DNA of 64,000 nucleotides from Paenibacillus mucilaginosus 3016 (GTDB taxonomy: Bacteria; Bacillota; Bacilli; Paenibacillales; NBRC-103111), in contig NC_016935.1 of the NCBI RefSeq assembly GCF_000250655.1, positions 3,304,001-3,368,000 of the forward strand, read 5' to 3'. The position numbers and the translations under genes are program-made. Below are positions 9,439 to 18,250 of this stretch, piece after piece. The notes beneath the pieces were generated by a model. It did not search any database. It was given only the letters and a program-made list of their open reading frames with translations, and was not told where the DNA came from. Positions within the stretch are counted from its first letter, which is position 1; each line of letters opens with the position of its first letter.

Positions 9439-10686
9439 ATGCAGCAGTCTTCGCAAACGGAACAAGAAACGAATTCGCAGTCTTCACCCGCAGAGGCTCC
9501 GGCCTCTCCCGGACTGTGGAAGCTCTTCACAGTCGCCCTGCGCCTCGGGCTGACCTCGTTCGGAGGGCCTGCCGCCCACCTCGGATACTTCCGCCAGGAG
9601 TACGTGGTCCGGCGCCGCTGGATCGACGAGCGCACCTATGCCGACCTCGTCGCTCTCTGCCAGTTCCTGCCGGGGCCCGCCAGCTCCCAGGTGGGCATGG
9701 GTATCGGCCTGCTGCGCGGCGGAATCGCCGGAGCCCTCACGGCCTGGCTGGGCTTCACGCTGCCCTCCGTGCTGGCCCTGACGCTCTTCGCCTTCGCGGT
9801 GCAGGGCGGGGCGGCCGCCTCCAGCCCGTGGCTGCACGGGCTGAAGCTGGTGGCGGTCGCCGTCGTCGCCCAGGCCGTCATCGGCATGGGCGCCAAGCTG
9901 GCGCCGGACCGCTCCCGGCGGACGCTGGCCCTGCTCGCTGCAGCGGCCGCGCTGCTGTGGCAGGCGCCCTACAGCCAGGTCGCGCTCATCGCGGCGGCGG
10001 GGCTGTTCGGCCTCTGGGCCTTCCGCAGCGGGGGCGCGCAGCAGGAGGCTCCCGCCTCCCTGCACATCCCCGTGAGCCGGAGAGCGGGGGCGGTCAGCCT
10101 TGGGCTGTTCTTCGTCCTCCTGATCGGCCTGCCCTGGCTCCGTACCGCCGTCGACAATCCGTCGCTGGCGCTCTTCGACATCATGTACCGCGCAGGCTCA
10201 CTTGTCTTCGGCGGCGGCCACGTCGTTCTCCCGCTGCTGGACCGCGAGCTTGTCCCGGGCGGGTGGATGAACAGCGAGACCTTCCTCGCCGGCTATGGCG
10301 CCGCCCAGGCGGTGCCCGGTCCGCTCTTCACCTTCGCCTCGTATCTGGGTGCGGCCGCGATGGGCTGGCAGGGGGCCGTCGTCGCGACCCTCGCCATCTT
10401 CCTGCCGGCGTTCCTGCTGATCCTGGGCGCGCTGCCGTTCTGGGCGGACCTGCGGACCAGCCCGCGGGCACAGGGGGCGCTGGCCGGCATCAACGCGGCG
10501 GTCGTGGGCATTCTGCTCGCGGCCTGGTACCAGCCGATCTGGATGACGGCCGTGCTGCGGCCCGCCGATTTTGCCGCTGCGGCGCTGCTGTACGGCATGC
10601 TCGAATTCTGGAAGCTGCCGCCGTGGGTGGTCGTTATCGCAGGGGCGCTCCTCGGCAGCGGATTGGGTTATCTTCCGGGTGCCTAA
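9439..10686 (+). CDS. chrA: chromate transporter, two-domain ChrA type
   Basis: An inner-membrane protein of 415 residues from the ATG at 9439, with two homologous halves. The first carries FGGPAAHLGYFRQEYV and FLPGPASSQVGMGIG, the second VFGGGHVVLPLLDREL and AQAVPGPLFTFASYLG, the paired motifs of the CHR family, with about ten hydrophobic segments. Long-chain ChrA exports chromate or related anions by proton antiport. GAAGGAGCG at 9419-9427 precedes the chosen start; an upstream frame to 9325 crosses the promoter and is unlikely to be translated. A regulator gene follows 30 bp downstream. Confidence 0.93.
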   Translation: MQQSSQTEQETNSQSSPAEAPASPGLWKLFTVALRLGLTSFGGPAAHLGYFRQEYVVRRRWIDERTYADLVALCQFLPGPASSQVGMGIGLLRGGIAGALTAWLGFTLPSVLALTLFAFAVQGGAAASSPWLHGLKLVAVAVVAQAVIGMGAKLAPDRSRRTLALLAAAAALLWQAPYSQVALIAAAGLFGLWAFRSGGAQQEAPASLHIPVSRRAGAVSLGLFFVLLIGLPWLRTAVDNPSLALFDIMYRAGSLVFGGGHVVLPLLDRELVPGGWMNSETFLAGYGAAQAVPGPLFTFASYLGAAAMGWQGAVVATLAIFLPAFLLILGALPFWADLRTSPRAQGALAGINAAVVGILLAAWYQPIWMTAVLRPADFAAAALLYGMLEFWKLPPWVVVIAGALLGSGLGYLPGA

Positions 10687-10716
10687 GATCAGGGTCAGAT
10701 TAGGAGGGAACAAAGG

Positions 10717-11100
10717 ATGCGCAACCGCAAAGCAGGCTACGGGCTCTGCCAAGGGGACAACGCCTACGGCTGCCCGGTCGAAGCGACGCTGGACGTCATC
10801 GGAGGCAAGTGGAAGGGAGTCATTCTCTATCATTTGACCGGAGGCACCGTGAGGTTCAACGAATTCCGCCGCCTCATGCCCGGCATTACGCAGCGGATGC
10901 TGACCCTCCAGCTCCGTGAGCTGGAGAGCGACGGACTGATCCGCCGGGAGGTGTTTCAGGAGATCCCGCCGAGAGTGGAGTATTCGCTGACGGATCTAGG
11001 CCGTACGCTGGAAGAGATCATCCTGGCGATGCGGGCTTGGGGCGAGAAGTACCAGCGCCTCTCCGCGAGGGACGGGGCGGCTGAGGACGCTGGTCGCTGA
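10717..11100 (+). CDS. HxlR family winged-helix transcriptional regulator
   Basis: 127 residues with the typical N-terminal Cys and YGCPVEATLDVIGGKWKGVI, then a recognition region (FNEFRRLMPGITQRMLTLQL) and wing (PPRVEYSLTDLG). HxlR proteins respond to aldehydes, disulfide or quinone stress. TTAGGAGGGAAC lies just before the ATG. It lies 30 bp after chrA and is probably co-transcribed, suggesting control of the transporter or of itself (inference). Confidence 0.93.
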   Translation: MRNRKAGYGLCQGDNAYGCPVEATLDVIGGKWKGVILYHLTGGTVRFNEFRRLMPGITQRMLTLQLRELESDGLIRREVFQEIPPRVEYSLTDLGRTLEEIILAMRAWGEKYQRLSARDGAAEDAGR

Positions 11101-11225
11101 CGGAGAGCCCATGCGGCTCCCTTATGATCTGGGCCGACTGCAGCCCCCTATATATGAACAAGTCCCGGCGTTGAAGACCGGGATTTGCTCTGAGCGCCTG
11201 CCTGGCAGCAGGGCCTGTCCCGCAG

Positions 11226-11254
11226 GGTGTCCGGCTGTGCCGGGCGCCTTTTTT
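11226..11254 (+). terminator. Rho-independent terminator after the HxlR gene
   Basis: GGTGTCCGGC pairs with GCCGGGCGCC around TGT and is followed by six T. A second, weaker hairpin lies just upstream at about 11158-11186. Confidence 0.85.
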
Positions 11255-11397
11255 ATTATCAGTTAGGTTTGCTTGCGTCAGCACGTTTCTTTCATTTTAG
11301 ATCTCACCGGGGCTCGATTCTCTAATCTTATCTCTCGTATAAAGGCGCCTCGTCCTAAAGGGATGCGAAGCCGTTTATCTTGGCTGCCTCATGAACG

Positions 11398-11568
11398 TTA
11401 CTTCTTTTTGAGGATCCACCGGGCGGCTTCGGATAGGAGAATGACGATGGCAAGGCAGGCGAGGAGGTACGGGATGACGAGGGGAACGGCGCGCAGATCG
11501 GTGATCTTGACGGCCCGGAGAAACAGGGGATAGAGGAGCAAAAGCAGGATAAACAGGGCGATTTTCAC
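11398..11568 (-). CDS. small hydrophobic membrane protein
   Basis: 56 residues from a GTG at 11568, preceded on the reverse strand by AAGGAGT at good spacing; the longer frame starting at 11649 lacks a ribosome binding site. Two hydrophobic segments (about 2-18 and 28-48) and a basic end (RWILKKK) are visible. No family is recognised. It stands alone between convergent and divergent neighbours. Confidence 0.55.
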   Translation of the reverse strand: MKIALFILLLLLYPLFLRAVKITDLRAVPLVIPYLLACLAIVILLSEAARWILKKK

Positions 11569-11798
11569 GGGATACTCCTTATATTGGCAATAATGAACAA
11601 AGGTTAAATAAATATTGACGGAATGTGAAGCGGCGTAATAATATAGCATTACCGCGTTAAAGCAAATTTCTACAAAATATTCAGAAAAAGCGACAGGTTC
11701 TTCCTGCTTGCAGGACAGGCCCTTAGAATGGTCGCAGGCCGCTGTCCGCTCCCGGACGGGTCACCCCGTTATATCTACATATGCAGGAGGTCATTGTT

Positions 11799-12848
11799 AT
11801 GAAACCATTCAAGCTCATCCCTCTCCTTCTTGCGGTTCCGCTCATCTTCGCGGGCTGTGGATCCAAGGAAACCCCGGCTTCCGGCAACAGCACCGGCGGG
11901 ACGGCACCGGCAGCCACCGAGAAGAAGGTCTATAAGATCGGCATCACCCAGATCGTCGAGCATCCTTCGCTCAACGCGACCCGTGAAGGGTTCCTGGCGG
12001 CGCTGAAGGACAGCGGATTGGTAGAGAAGGACAACCTTCAGGTAGATTACCAGAACGCCCAGGGCGATTCAACCAATAACCTGACGATCGCCCAGAAGTT
12101 CGCATCGGATAAGAAGGATCTCGTACTGGCCATTGCTACGCCGTCCGCACTGGCGGCCGTGCAAAGCGTGAAGGACGCTCCCGTGCTCTTCGCAGCGATT
12201 ACCGATCCAGTGGGAGCCAAGCTCGTGAAGAGCCTCGACAAGCCGGGCGGGAACGTGACCGGAGCGGCGGACACGCATCCGGATGCCGTGCCGAAGCTCA
12301 TGGATCTGATCGCCTCCGACTTCCCGAAGGTGAAGACGGTCGGGATCGTCCTGAACGAGGGCGAGCCGAATGCGGCCGTGATGGCGAAGAACGCCGAGAC
12401 GGCACTGGCCAAACATAATATCAAGGTGCTCAAGGCGGCTGTCACGAACTCTTCCGAAGTGAAGCAGGCGGCGGATTCCCTGGCCGGCAAGGTCGATGCG
12501 TTCTACATCACCCTCGACAACACGGTTGTCAGCGCGGTGGATACCATGATCAAGGTAGCCAACGACAAGAAGATTCCGCTCTTCTCCTCAGACCGGGATA
12601 CCGTGGAGAGAGGCGCTACGGCCACGTACGGCTTCAAGTACTATGACCACGGCTACCAGGCGGGCAAGATGGCGGTTGAGATTCTGAAGAACGGCGCGAA
12701 GCCGGGCGACATGAAAGTCACCTATCCGGACAAGCTCGATCTCATCATCAACCTGGATGCCGCCAAGGCGCAGGGCGTAGAGATTACCGACGCGCTGAAG
12801 GGCAAGGTACAGGATCCGAAGAACCTGCTCAGCGGTTCGGCGAAATAA
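11799..12848 (+). CDS. ABC transporter substrate-binding lipoprotein (TrpX-like, ABC_sub_bind family)
   Basis: A 349-residue surface lipoprotein: MKPFKLIPLLLAVPLIFAGC gives a signal peptide with a lipobox Cys at 20, followed by a Gly/Ser/Thr spacer and a two-lobed binding domain starting KVYKIGITQIVEHPSLN. The family (PF04392) works with the BPD_transp_2 permease and ATPase that follow; characterised members bind tryptophan or other aromatic compounds, but the ligand here is unknown. AGGAGGT at 11784-11790 sets the start at 11799 rather than 11781. A hairpin separates it from the permease and may keep the binding protein in excess. Confidence 0.93.
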   Translation: MKPFKLIPLLLAVPLIFAGCGSKETPASGNSTGGTAPAATEKKVYKIGITQIVEHPSLNATREGFLAALKDSGLVEKDNLQVDYQNAQGDSTNNLTIAQKFASDKKDLVLAIATPSALAAVQSVKDAPVLFAAITDPVGAKLVKSLDKPGGNVTGAADTHPDAVPKLMDLIASDFPKVKTVGIVLNEGEPNAAVMAKNAETALAKHNIKVLKAAVTNSSEVKQAADSLAGKVDAFYITLDNTVVSAVDTMIKVANDKKIPLFSSDRDTVERGATATYGFKYYDHGYQAGKMAVEILKNGAKPGDMKVTYPDKLDLIINLDAAKAQGVEITDALKGKVQDPKNLLSGSAK

Positions 12849-12860
12849 GAACGTCAGACG

Positions 12861-12892
12861 GAGTGACCTTAGCGTTGGTGCCAAGGTCACTC
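12861..12892 (+). terminator. attenuating hairpin between binding-protein and permease genes
   Basis: A perfect 10-bp stem (GAGTGACCTT with AAGGTCACTC) and a 12-base loop are followed by the weak T-rich stretch TTCATTCTTT. Partial termination or 3'-end protection is likely. Confidence 0.6.
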
Positions 12893-12918
12893 TTCATTCT
12901 TTATAGGGGGAAACCTAC

Positions 12919-13845
12919 ATGTTGGACATTATCGAAGGCTCCGGAGAGCTGGGTCTGCTCTATGCCTTGATGGCGCTTGGCGTCTACATTACCTACCGGA
13001 TTCTGGATTTTCCCGACCTTACGGTCGATGGCAGCTTCACGACGGGCGGCGCCATCGCGGCCGTACTGATCACCGGAGGCACGCCTCCACTTCTTGCAAC
13101 GGCGGCTGCCTTTGCAGGCGGCATGATCGTCGGCGCCTGCACGGGCCTGCTGCACACCAAGGGTAAGATTAACGCGCTGCTGTCGGGGATTCTCATGATG
13201 ATAGCGCTGTATTCGATCAACCTGCGGGTCATGGACAAGAAAGCGAACATTTCCCTGTTCGGTACCGAATCGCTGCTCAGTGATGTGCCGAAGCACTGGA
13301 TTATTCCTACAGTGGGTATTGTGGTCGTGCTGATCAAATTCGCGCTGGACTGGTTCCTGCATACGGATCTTGGCCTGGCACTGCGTGCCACCGGGGACAA
13401 CCCGCGCATGGTCCGCAGCTTCGGGGTCCATACGGACAACACGATTATTGTGGGCGTGTCTCTCTCGAACGGCCTGGTTGCGCTCTCCGGTGCGCTCATC
13501 ACCCAGTATTCGGAATTTGCCGACGTTAACATGGGGATCGGGATGATCGTCATCGGTCTGGCCTCCGTCATCATCGGCGAAGCGCTGTTCGGCGCGCGGA
13601 CGATTATCCGGGCGACCTTGGCGGTGCTGCTCGGTGCCATCGTCTACCGCCTGATCGTCGCGCTGGCGCTGCAGATCGGACTGGAAGCGTCCGACATGAA
13701 GCTGATGACGGCGCTGATCGTAATCGCGGCACTGACGATTCCGAAGATCCGTGCATCCATCCGGCAGCGGACGTTCATCCGCAAGCGGGCTGCGGAGATC
13801 GAGCGTACGGCCGCCGCCCAGAGCTCCCAGGGAGGTGTACGGTAA
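12919..13845 (+). CDS. ABC transporter permease (TrpY-like)
   Basis: 308 residues with eight or nine hydrophobic segments and the family-typical DFPDLTVDGSF near residue 30 and GLASVIIGEALFG near 215, from the branched-chain/sugar permease superfamily. AGGGGGAAA precedes the ATG. It lies 70 bp after the binding protein, and its stop shares one base with the start of the ATPase gene. It forms the membrane channel of the importer. Confidence 0.93.
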   Translation: MLDIIEGSGELGLLYALMALGVYITYRILDFPDLTVDGSFTTGGAIAAVLITGGTPPLLATAAAFAGGMIVGACTGLLHTKGKINALLSGILMMIALYSINLRVMDKKANISLFGTESLLSDVPKHWIIPTVGIVVVLIKFALDWFLHTDLGLALRATGDNPRMVRSFGVHTDNTIIVGVSLSNGLVALSGALITQYSEFADVNMGIGMIVIGLASVIIGEALFGARTIIRATLAVLLGAIVYRLIVALALQIGLEASDMKLMTALIVIAALTIPKIRASIRQRTFIRKRAAEIERTAAAQSSQGGVR

Positions 13846-14639
13846 TGCTGAGAATCGAGAATGTAACAAAGCTGTTCAACCCGGGCACCCCGGATGAGAA
13901 GGTGGCGCTGTCCCGCATTAACCTGCATCTGAACGAAGGCGACTTCGTAACTGTGATCGGGTCCAACGGGGCAGGCAAATCGACCCTGATGAACCTCATC
14001 TCGGGTGTCATGACGCCGGATCTCGGCAGCGTGCAGATCGAAGGGAAGGCGGTTGAAGGCCTGCCGGAGCATCGCCGCAGCCAGTGGATCGGCCGGGTCT
14101 TCCAGGACCCGATGGCCGGTACGGCGCCTACCATGACAATCGAGGAGAACCTGGCGCTCGCGTATTCGCGAAGCAAGCCCAGAGGACTCTCCATCGGCGT
14201 CACCGGGAGCAAGCGCAAGTTCTTCCGCGAGCAGCTGTGGCGGCTCGGTATCGGCCTCGACAAGCGGCTGAACGCCAAGGTCGGACTGCTCTCCGGCGGG
14301 GAGCGCCAGGCGCTCAGTCTGCTCATGGCGACGTTCACGCGGCCGCGCATCCTGCTGCTCGACGAGCATACGGCAGCCCTGGACCCGTCCCGTGCGGAGC
14401 TCATTACCACGCTGACGGAATCCATCGTCTCGGAGATGAAGCTTACCACGCTGATGGTCACCCACAACATGGAGCAGGCGATCCGGCTCGGCAACCGCCT
14501 CATCATGATGGACAAGGGCTCGATCATCCTCGACGTGCCGCCGGAGAAGAAGAGCGGACTGACCGTCGAAGGCCTGCTGAAGGAATTCGAACGGATCCGC
14601 GGTGAGAAGCTGGCGGACGACCGGGTTGTCTTGGGCTAA
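13845..14639 (+). CDS. ABC transporter ATP-binding protein (TrpZ-like)
   Basis: 264 residues. Walker A GSNGAGKST (about 40-48), VFQDPMAGTAP around the Q-loop, signature LSGGERQALS and Walker B ILLLDEHTAALDP; the LLDEHTAALDP variant with His in place of Pro is typical of this small ABC subfamily. TAATG overlap with the permease indicates coupling; AGGGAGGTG precedes the ATG. A strong terminator closes the three-gene operon. Confidence 0.95.
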   Translation: MLRIENVTKLFNPGTPDEKVALSRINLHLNEGDFVTVIGSNGAGKSTLMNLISGVMTPDLGSVQIEGKAVEGLPEHRRSQWIGRVFQDPMAGTAPTMTIEENLALAYSRSKPRGLSIGVTGSKRKFFREQLWRLGIGLDKRLNAKVGLLSGGERQALSLLMATFTRPRILLLDEHTAALDPSRAELITTLTESIVSEMKLTTLMVTHNMEQAIRLGNRLIMMDKGSIILDVPPEKKSGLTVEGLLKEFERIRGEKLADDRVVLG

Positions 14640-14656
14640 AAAAGGACTCTTTCTGC

Positions 14657-14699
14657 AAAACCACCGTACCGCGCCGAAGCGGAGTACGGTGGTTTTTTT
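14657..14699 (+). terminator. Rho-independent terminator of the TrpXYZ-like operon
   Basis: A 13-bp stem AAAACCACCGTAC with GTACGGTGGTTTT ending in seven T. Confidence 0.95.
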
Positions 14700-14846
14700 C
14701 GAAATATAAGAATGGAAGAGCGCCGCAGCGATCCTGTCAACGGCTGCTTCGAAGGCTGCTTCATTCTTTCACATAATCCATTGGCAGGAGGCCATGCTAA
14801 TCCTATCCAAGTCTGAGTAGGGTCATAACGAAGGGAGCCTCCGAAC

Positions 14847-16436
14847 ATGTTGCACTACCATTTCAAAAGAATCCGAACCGCCGGCTTGGCGGCTGTGCTG
14901 CTGTGCGGGACCTGGCTGCACAGCACTGTAGTTCACGGACGTCCGGCGCTGCCGAAGGAAGAGCCGAAGGCCGCTTTCGTGCGAAGCGGGCATCTCTGGC
15001 TGAAGATGAACGGCCAGGAGAGGGAATTGACGGCGGAGGGATTGGCGGATACGCCGCGGTGGTCCGAGGACGGACGGTATGTGGCTTATACCCGCCGGGC
15101 TTCCGCTGAAGCGCCGCAGAGCGAGATTTGGGTCTACTCCTTGGAGACCGACCGCCATGAGCAGCTTCCCGTCCAAGGCGGGGCGAATTACCGCTGGTCA
15201 CCCGTGCGCAGCGTCCTGGCCCTTCAGCTCGAGACGGTGCTCGGTACGGTCGAGATGGGCCTCAGCGGAGCGGGCAGCTTCACCAGCGAGGCGGTCGGCG
15301 TAGGCAACTATGCCTGGCTGCCGGACGGCAGCGGCTTCCTGATCTCCTCCGCGGCACAGCTGAACCCGGCGGGATGGAACGCGGTCGAGCTGTACACGGT
15401 GGCCCTGCGCAGCGGCGCGGAGCCGTCCAAGCCGAAGCATCTGTTTACGCTGCCTCTGCAGAGCGAGGATTTCTTCGCGATCGGCACGAGCACCTTCAAG
15501 TGGTCGCCGGACCGACGCTGGATCTCCTTCATCGCCAGGCCGACCGCTTCCTTATCGGCTGACAGCAATACGCTGTGCCTGCTTTCGGCCGATGGCCGCA
15601 CCTTCCGCAGGCTGGGACCCATGCTGGGCTACGAATCGTGGTTCCGCTGGGCGCCCAAAGCCGAGAAGCTGGCCTACATCGAAGGCGAAGGCCGGCTCGT
15701 GACCCAGAACAAGAAGCTGCAAATCCGGGAGGCGGGGGCGTTCCGCACGGGTGGGTATACGCCGCCAGGCTATGCGGACCGGGGCTTCACCTGGCTCGAT
15801 GACAAGATGCTGGCCGTCTCCCGTTCCAAGGAGAGCGACTGGGAGACCGAGGAGCGCCTGCGGCCGCTGCCCGTGCTCTACCGGATTCCCGCGGCGGCCG
15901 CTGGACCGGACGCAGGGCAACAGCTCACGAGCCCGCCGGAAGGGTCGGGAGACTTCCAGCCCTACTATGTCAGGCGATCGGGCAAGCTGACCTGGGTGCG
16001 GTCGGACCGCAAGGAAGCGGACGTCTGGATCGCGGATGCCTCCGGTGCCGAAGCTGTTCCTTACATCAAAGGGCTCGCAGCGGGCTCGAGCTACTATGAG
16101 CATTTCGACTGGAGCTGGGCGCTCGCTTGGTATGACCCGCAGCCGGCGGCTGCAGGCCGTGCGGCCGTTCAGATGACGGCTACCTTCGGGGCGGGCGTGC
16201 CGTCCTACGCCCCATGGGGACGGATCGCCATGCAGGAGACGGCGAAGAAATACGGTGCCGAGATTCACGATTACCTGTATGTCGGCCGCAAGGAAGCGGG
16301 CCCGAATCTGACGGAAGACACGTTCAAGCTTTGGGTGGTGAAGGGAGGCCGAGGCTTCGGCGTGATCGTCCATGTACGCTGGGAGACTTCGACCGAGCAG
16401 TTGAAGTCGGTGACCTTCGAGGAAACGGATCGCTGA
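14847..16436 (+). CDS. secreted TolB-like beta-propeller protein with C-terminal DUF3889 domain
   Basis: 529 residues with an N-terminal signal peptide (hydrophobic 13-28). The central part (about 40-400) has WD40/TolB-type repeats: ADTPRWSEDGRYVAYTRR, YRWSPVRSVLALQ, FKWSPDRRWISFIAR, FRWAPKAEKLAYIEG. The last 85 residues (from about 440) contain APWGRIAMQETAKKYGAEI and FKLWVVKGGRGFGVIV, characteristic of DUF3889, normally a small stand-alone secreted domain in Bacillales. Fusion to a propeller is unusual. Activity is unknown; an extracytoplasmic binding role is likely. Confidence 0.85.
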   Translation: MLHYHFKRIRTAGLAAVLLCGTWLHSTVVHGRPALPKEEPKAAFVRSGHLWLKMNGQERELTAEGLADTPRWSEDGRYVAYTRRASAEAPQSEIWVYSLETDRHEQLPVQGGANYRWSPVRSVLALQLETVLGTVEMGLSGAGSFTSEAVGVGNYAWLPDGSGFLISSAAQLNPAGWNAVELYTVALRSGAEPSKPKHLFTLPLQSEDFFAIGTSTFKWSPDRRWISFIARPTASLSADSNTLCLLSADGRTFRRLGPMLGYESWFRWAPKAEKLAYIEGEGRLVTQNKKLQIREAGAFRTGGYTPPGYADRGFTWLDDKMLAVSRSKESDWETEERLRPLPVLYRIPAAAAGPDAGQQLTSPPEGSGDFQPYYVRRSGKLTWVRSDRKEADVWIADASGAEAVPYIKGLAAGSSYYEHFDWSWALAWYDPQPAAAGRAAVQMTATFGAGVPSYAPWGRIAMQETAKKYGAEIHDYLYVGRKEAGPNLTEDTFKLWVVKGGRGFGVIVHVRWETSTEQLKSVTFEETDR

Positions 16437-16608
16437 GGCAAGCAAAGTGCTGGTTCGTCCAAAGCACCCGAACCGACCAAAACCAGCCCGGCTCTTCCGC
16501 TTTATGCCGACTTGACCGGTTCAGACACCAGCCTCCGGCATGAGTCCGCACCGACATGCGACCATGATCGCGAACTGGTCCAGTAGGCGCATGGAACGAG
16601 CACCAGAA

Positions 16609-16649
16609 ACCCGGCAGCGCCTATACAGGCGAGGCCGGGTGTTTTTTTT
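16609..16649 (+). terminator. Rho-independent terminator
   Basis: Two stacked stems, ACCCGGC with GCCGGGT and CGCCT with AGGCG, are followed by eight T. Confidence 0.93.
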
Positions 16650-16683
16650 GTATGCCTATTGCGGGCGACTTTAATTTAGATTA

Positions 16684-16699
16684 TTATCTAATTAGATAA
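16684..16699. promoter_or_regulatory. 16-bp perfect palindrome, probable ArsR-family operator
   Basis: TTATCTAATTAGATAA is its own reverse complement and lies 23 bp before the regulator start in otherwise AT-rich promoter sequence. ArsR-type repressors bind such AT-rich inverted repeats and commonly regulate themselves. Confidence 0.65.
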
Positions 16700-16721
16700 A
16701 TGACGAAAGAGGTGGCTGACG

Positions 16722-17327
16722 ATGCCTGTACAGTTGGATAAGATCGTCACATATCACAAAGCGCTGGCTGATCCGACCCGCTTCCGCATGCTGATCCTGC
16801 TCGCCCAGGGGGAATGCAGCGGCCAGCAGCTGGCGGAGCGGCTGCATCTCGCTCCAGCAACGGTGACGCACCATGCGGCCAAGCTGCGGGAGGCCGCGCT
16901 GCTGCGGGAACGCCGGGAGAAGAACACGATTTATTTCTCCCTGAGCGAGTATTTTCTGAGAGAGCACGCCCAGGCTTCACTCGATCTCATCTTCCGGAAT
17001 CCCAGCGCCGAAAAGGAGGAATTATCCATGGTGAACGAGAAGTTACAAGCATCCGTGTTCAAGCATTTTTTTACTAAAGAAGGCAGGCTGATCCGGATCC
17101 CCGCCCAGTACAAGAAGAAGCTGATCGCACTGGAACGGATTGCCCGCAGCCTGGAGCCCGGCCGTGCTTATGCGGAGCGGGAGCTGAACGAGGTGATCCG
17201 GGAATATCATGAGGATTTTGCAACCATCCGGCGGGAATTCATCATGCATCACTTTATGTTCCGTGAGAAGGATGTGTATGAGCTGAATCCGGAAGAAATG
17301 TGGACGAAGTGGGAGGAAGTCAGGTAG
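16722..17327 (+). CDS. ArsR family regulator with C-terminal DUF2087
   Basis: 201 residues. The first 80 form a winged helix (ALADPTRFRMLILLAQGECS, then LAPATVTHHAAKLREA as recognition helix). A DUF2087 domain follows at about 110-195 (KFFTKEG-like FFTKEGRLIRIPAQYKKK, YHEDFATIRREFIMHH). No Cys pair of metal-sensing ArsR proteins is seen in the recognition helix, so a non-metal signal is likely. AAGAGGTGG precedes the ATG. Its TAG stop abuts the next ATG, indicating coupling with the phosphatase gene. Confidence 0.93.
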   Translation: MPVQLDKIVTYHKALADPTRFRMLILLAQGECSGQQLAERLHLAPATVTHHAAKLREAALLRERREKNTIYFSLSEYFLREHAQASLDLIFRNPSAEKEELSMVNEKLQASVFKHFFTKEGRLIRIPAQYKKKLIALERIARSLEPGRAYAERELNEVIREYHEDFATIRREFIMHHFMFREKDVYELNPEEMWTKWEEVR

Positions 17328-18146
17328 ATGCAGGAACTGTTGAAGAAGGCAAGGGAAGTGGCGGCCGAAGCGGCGGAAGCCGCCGGAAGACTGGCGAAGG
17401 AGTATTTTGACCAGGAGAAGGAGATTCTCGCCAAGGGCAGTGAAGGCGATCTCGTAACGGCCGTCGACCTGCTCGCAGAACGGGAGATCCTGAGCCGGCT
17501 GAACGCCGCCTTCCCGGAGCATCAGGTCCGCAGCGAAGAGAGCGGCTGGTCGGGGGTGGAGGGCGACTGGCTCTGGCTGGTCGATCCGCTCGACGGCACG
17601 AACAACTATGCGATCGGGCTCGCCGCTTACGGCGTATCGATCACGCTGCTGTACCGCAAGGAGCCGGTGCTCGGCGTGATCTATGATTCGCACCTCGGCA
17701 ATCTGTACGTGGCCGAGAGAGGGAAGGGCGCCACGATGAACGGGCTGCCGCTGACGGCCAAGACGGGACGGCCCACGCCGAAGCTGACGCTGGCCTGGAT
17801 CCAGGGACATCACGTAGGCCGGAGAGGGCGGGCGGCCGCACTCAAGCGGCACCTCGAAGAGAATTCGAAGCGGGTGCTGCCCCTGTGGGCGCCGGCCCTG
17901 CAGTGGAGCATGCTGGCGAGGGGCGACCTCGACGGCATTGTGCTGTATAACTCGGAAGGCGACGACCTGTATGCCGGGGTGCTGCTGGCCAAGGAAGCCG
18001 GAGCGGCCGTCACCGACTTTGAAGGCCTTCCGTTCGAAGGGATGAACCCTGAGCCGTATCTGGTTGCCTGTGCGCCGGACCGGCTGGAGGAGCTGCTGGA
18101 GCTGGTGCGCCGGGGGATGGAAGCCGGCAGGGGACTGCCGCACTAA
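17328..18146 (+). CDS. inositol monophosphatase family protein
   Basis: 272 residues. The Mg-binding DPLDGTNN lies at 86-93 and SEES near 69-72; the second metal motif usually written WDxAAG reads DDLYAG here, so the Trp is lost but the Asp kept. The fold hydrolyses inositol phosphate, 3'-phosphoadenosine phosphate or fructose bisphosphate; the substrate cannot be told. It starts at the base after the regulator stop, and that stop region (GGAGGAAGTCAGGTAG) supplies its ribosome binding site. Confidence 0.92.
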   Translation: MQELLKKAREVAAEAAEAAGRLAKEYFDQEKEILAKGSEGDLVTAVDLLAEREILSRLNAAFPEHQVRSEESGWSGVEGDWLWLVDPLDGTNNYAIGLAAYGVSITLLYRKEPVLGVIYDSHLGNLYVAERGKGATMNGLPLTAKTGRPTPKLTLAWIQGHHVGRRGRAAALKRHLEENSKRVLPLWAPALQWSMLARGDLDGIVLYNSEGDDLYAGVLLAKEAGAAVTDFEGLPFEGMNPEPYLVACAPDRLEELLELVRRGMEAGRGLPH

Positions 18147-18250
18147 TCACAGGCGTGCCGGGACGTTGATCCGCAGCTCGGAGGACACTGCAGGCTGTAG
18201 GCCGAAGGGAAAGGATGTGCGCTGCAGCGTGGAACGAAGGAGCCATAGAT

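Noticed and set aside
11641..11798. T-box or other riboswitch before the TrpXYZ-like operon
   Set aside because: No GGTGGTACCGCG motif or terminator/antiterminator pair is present.
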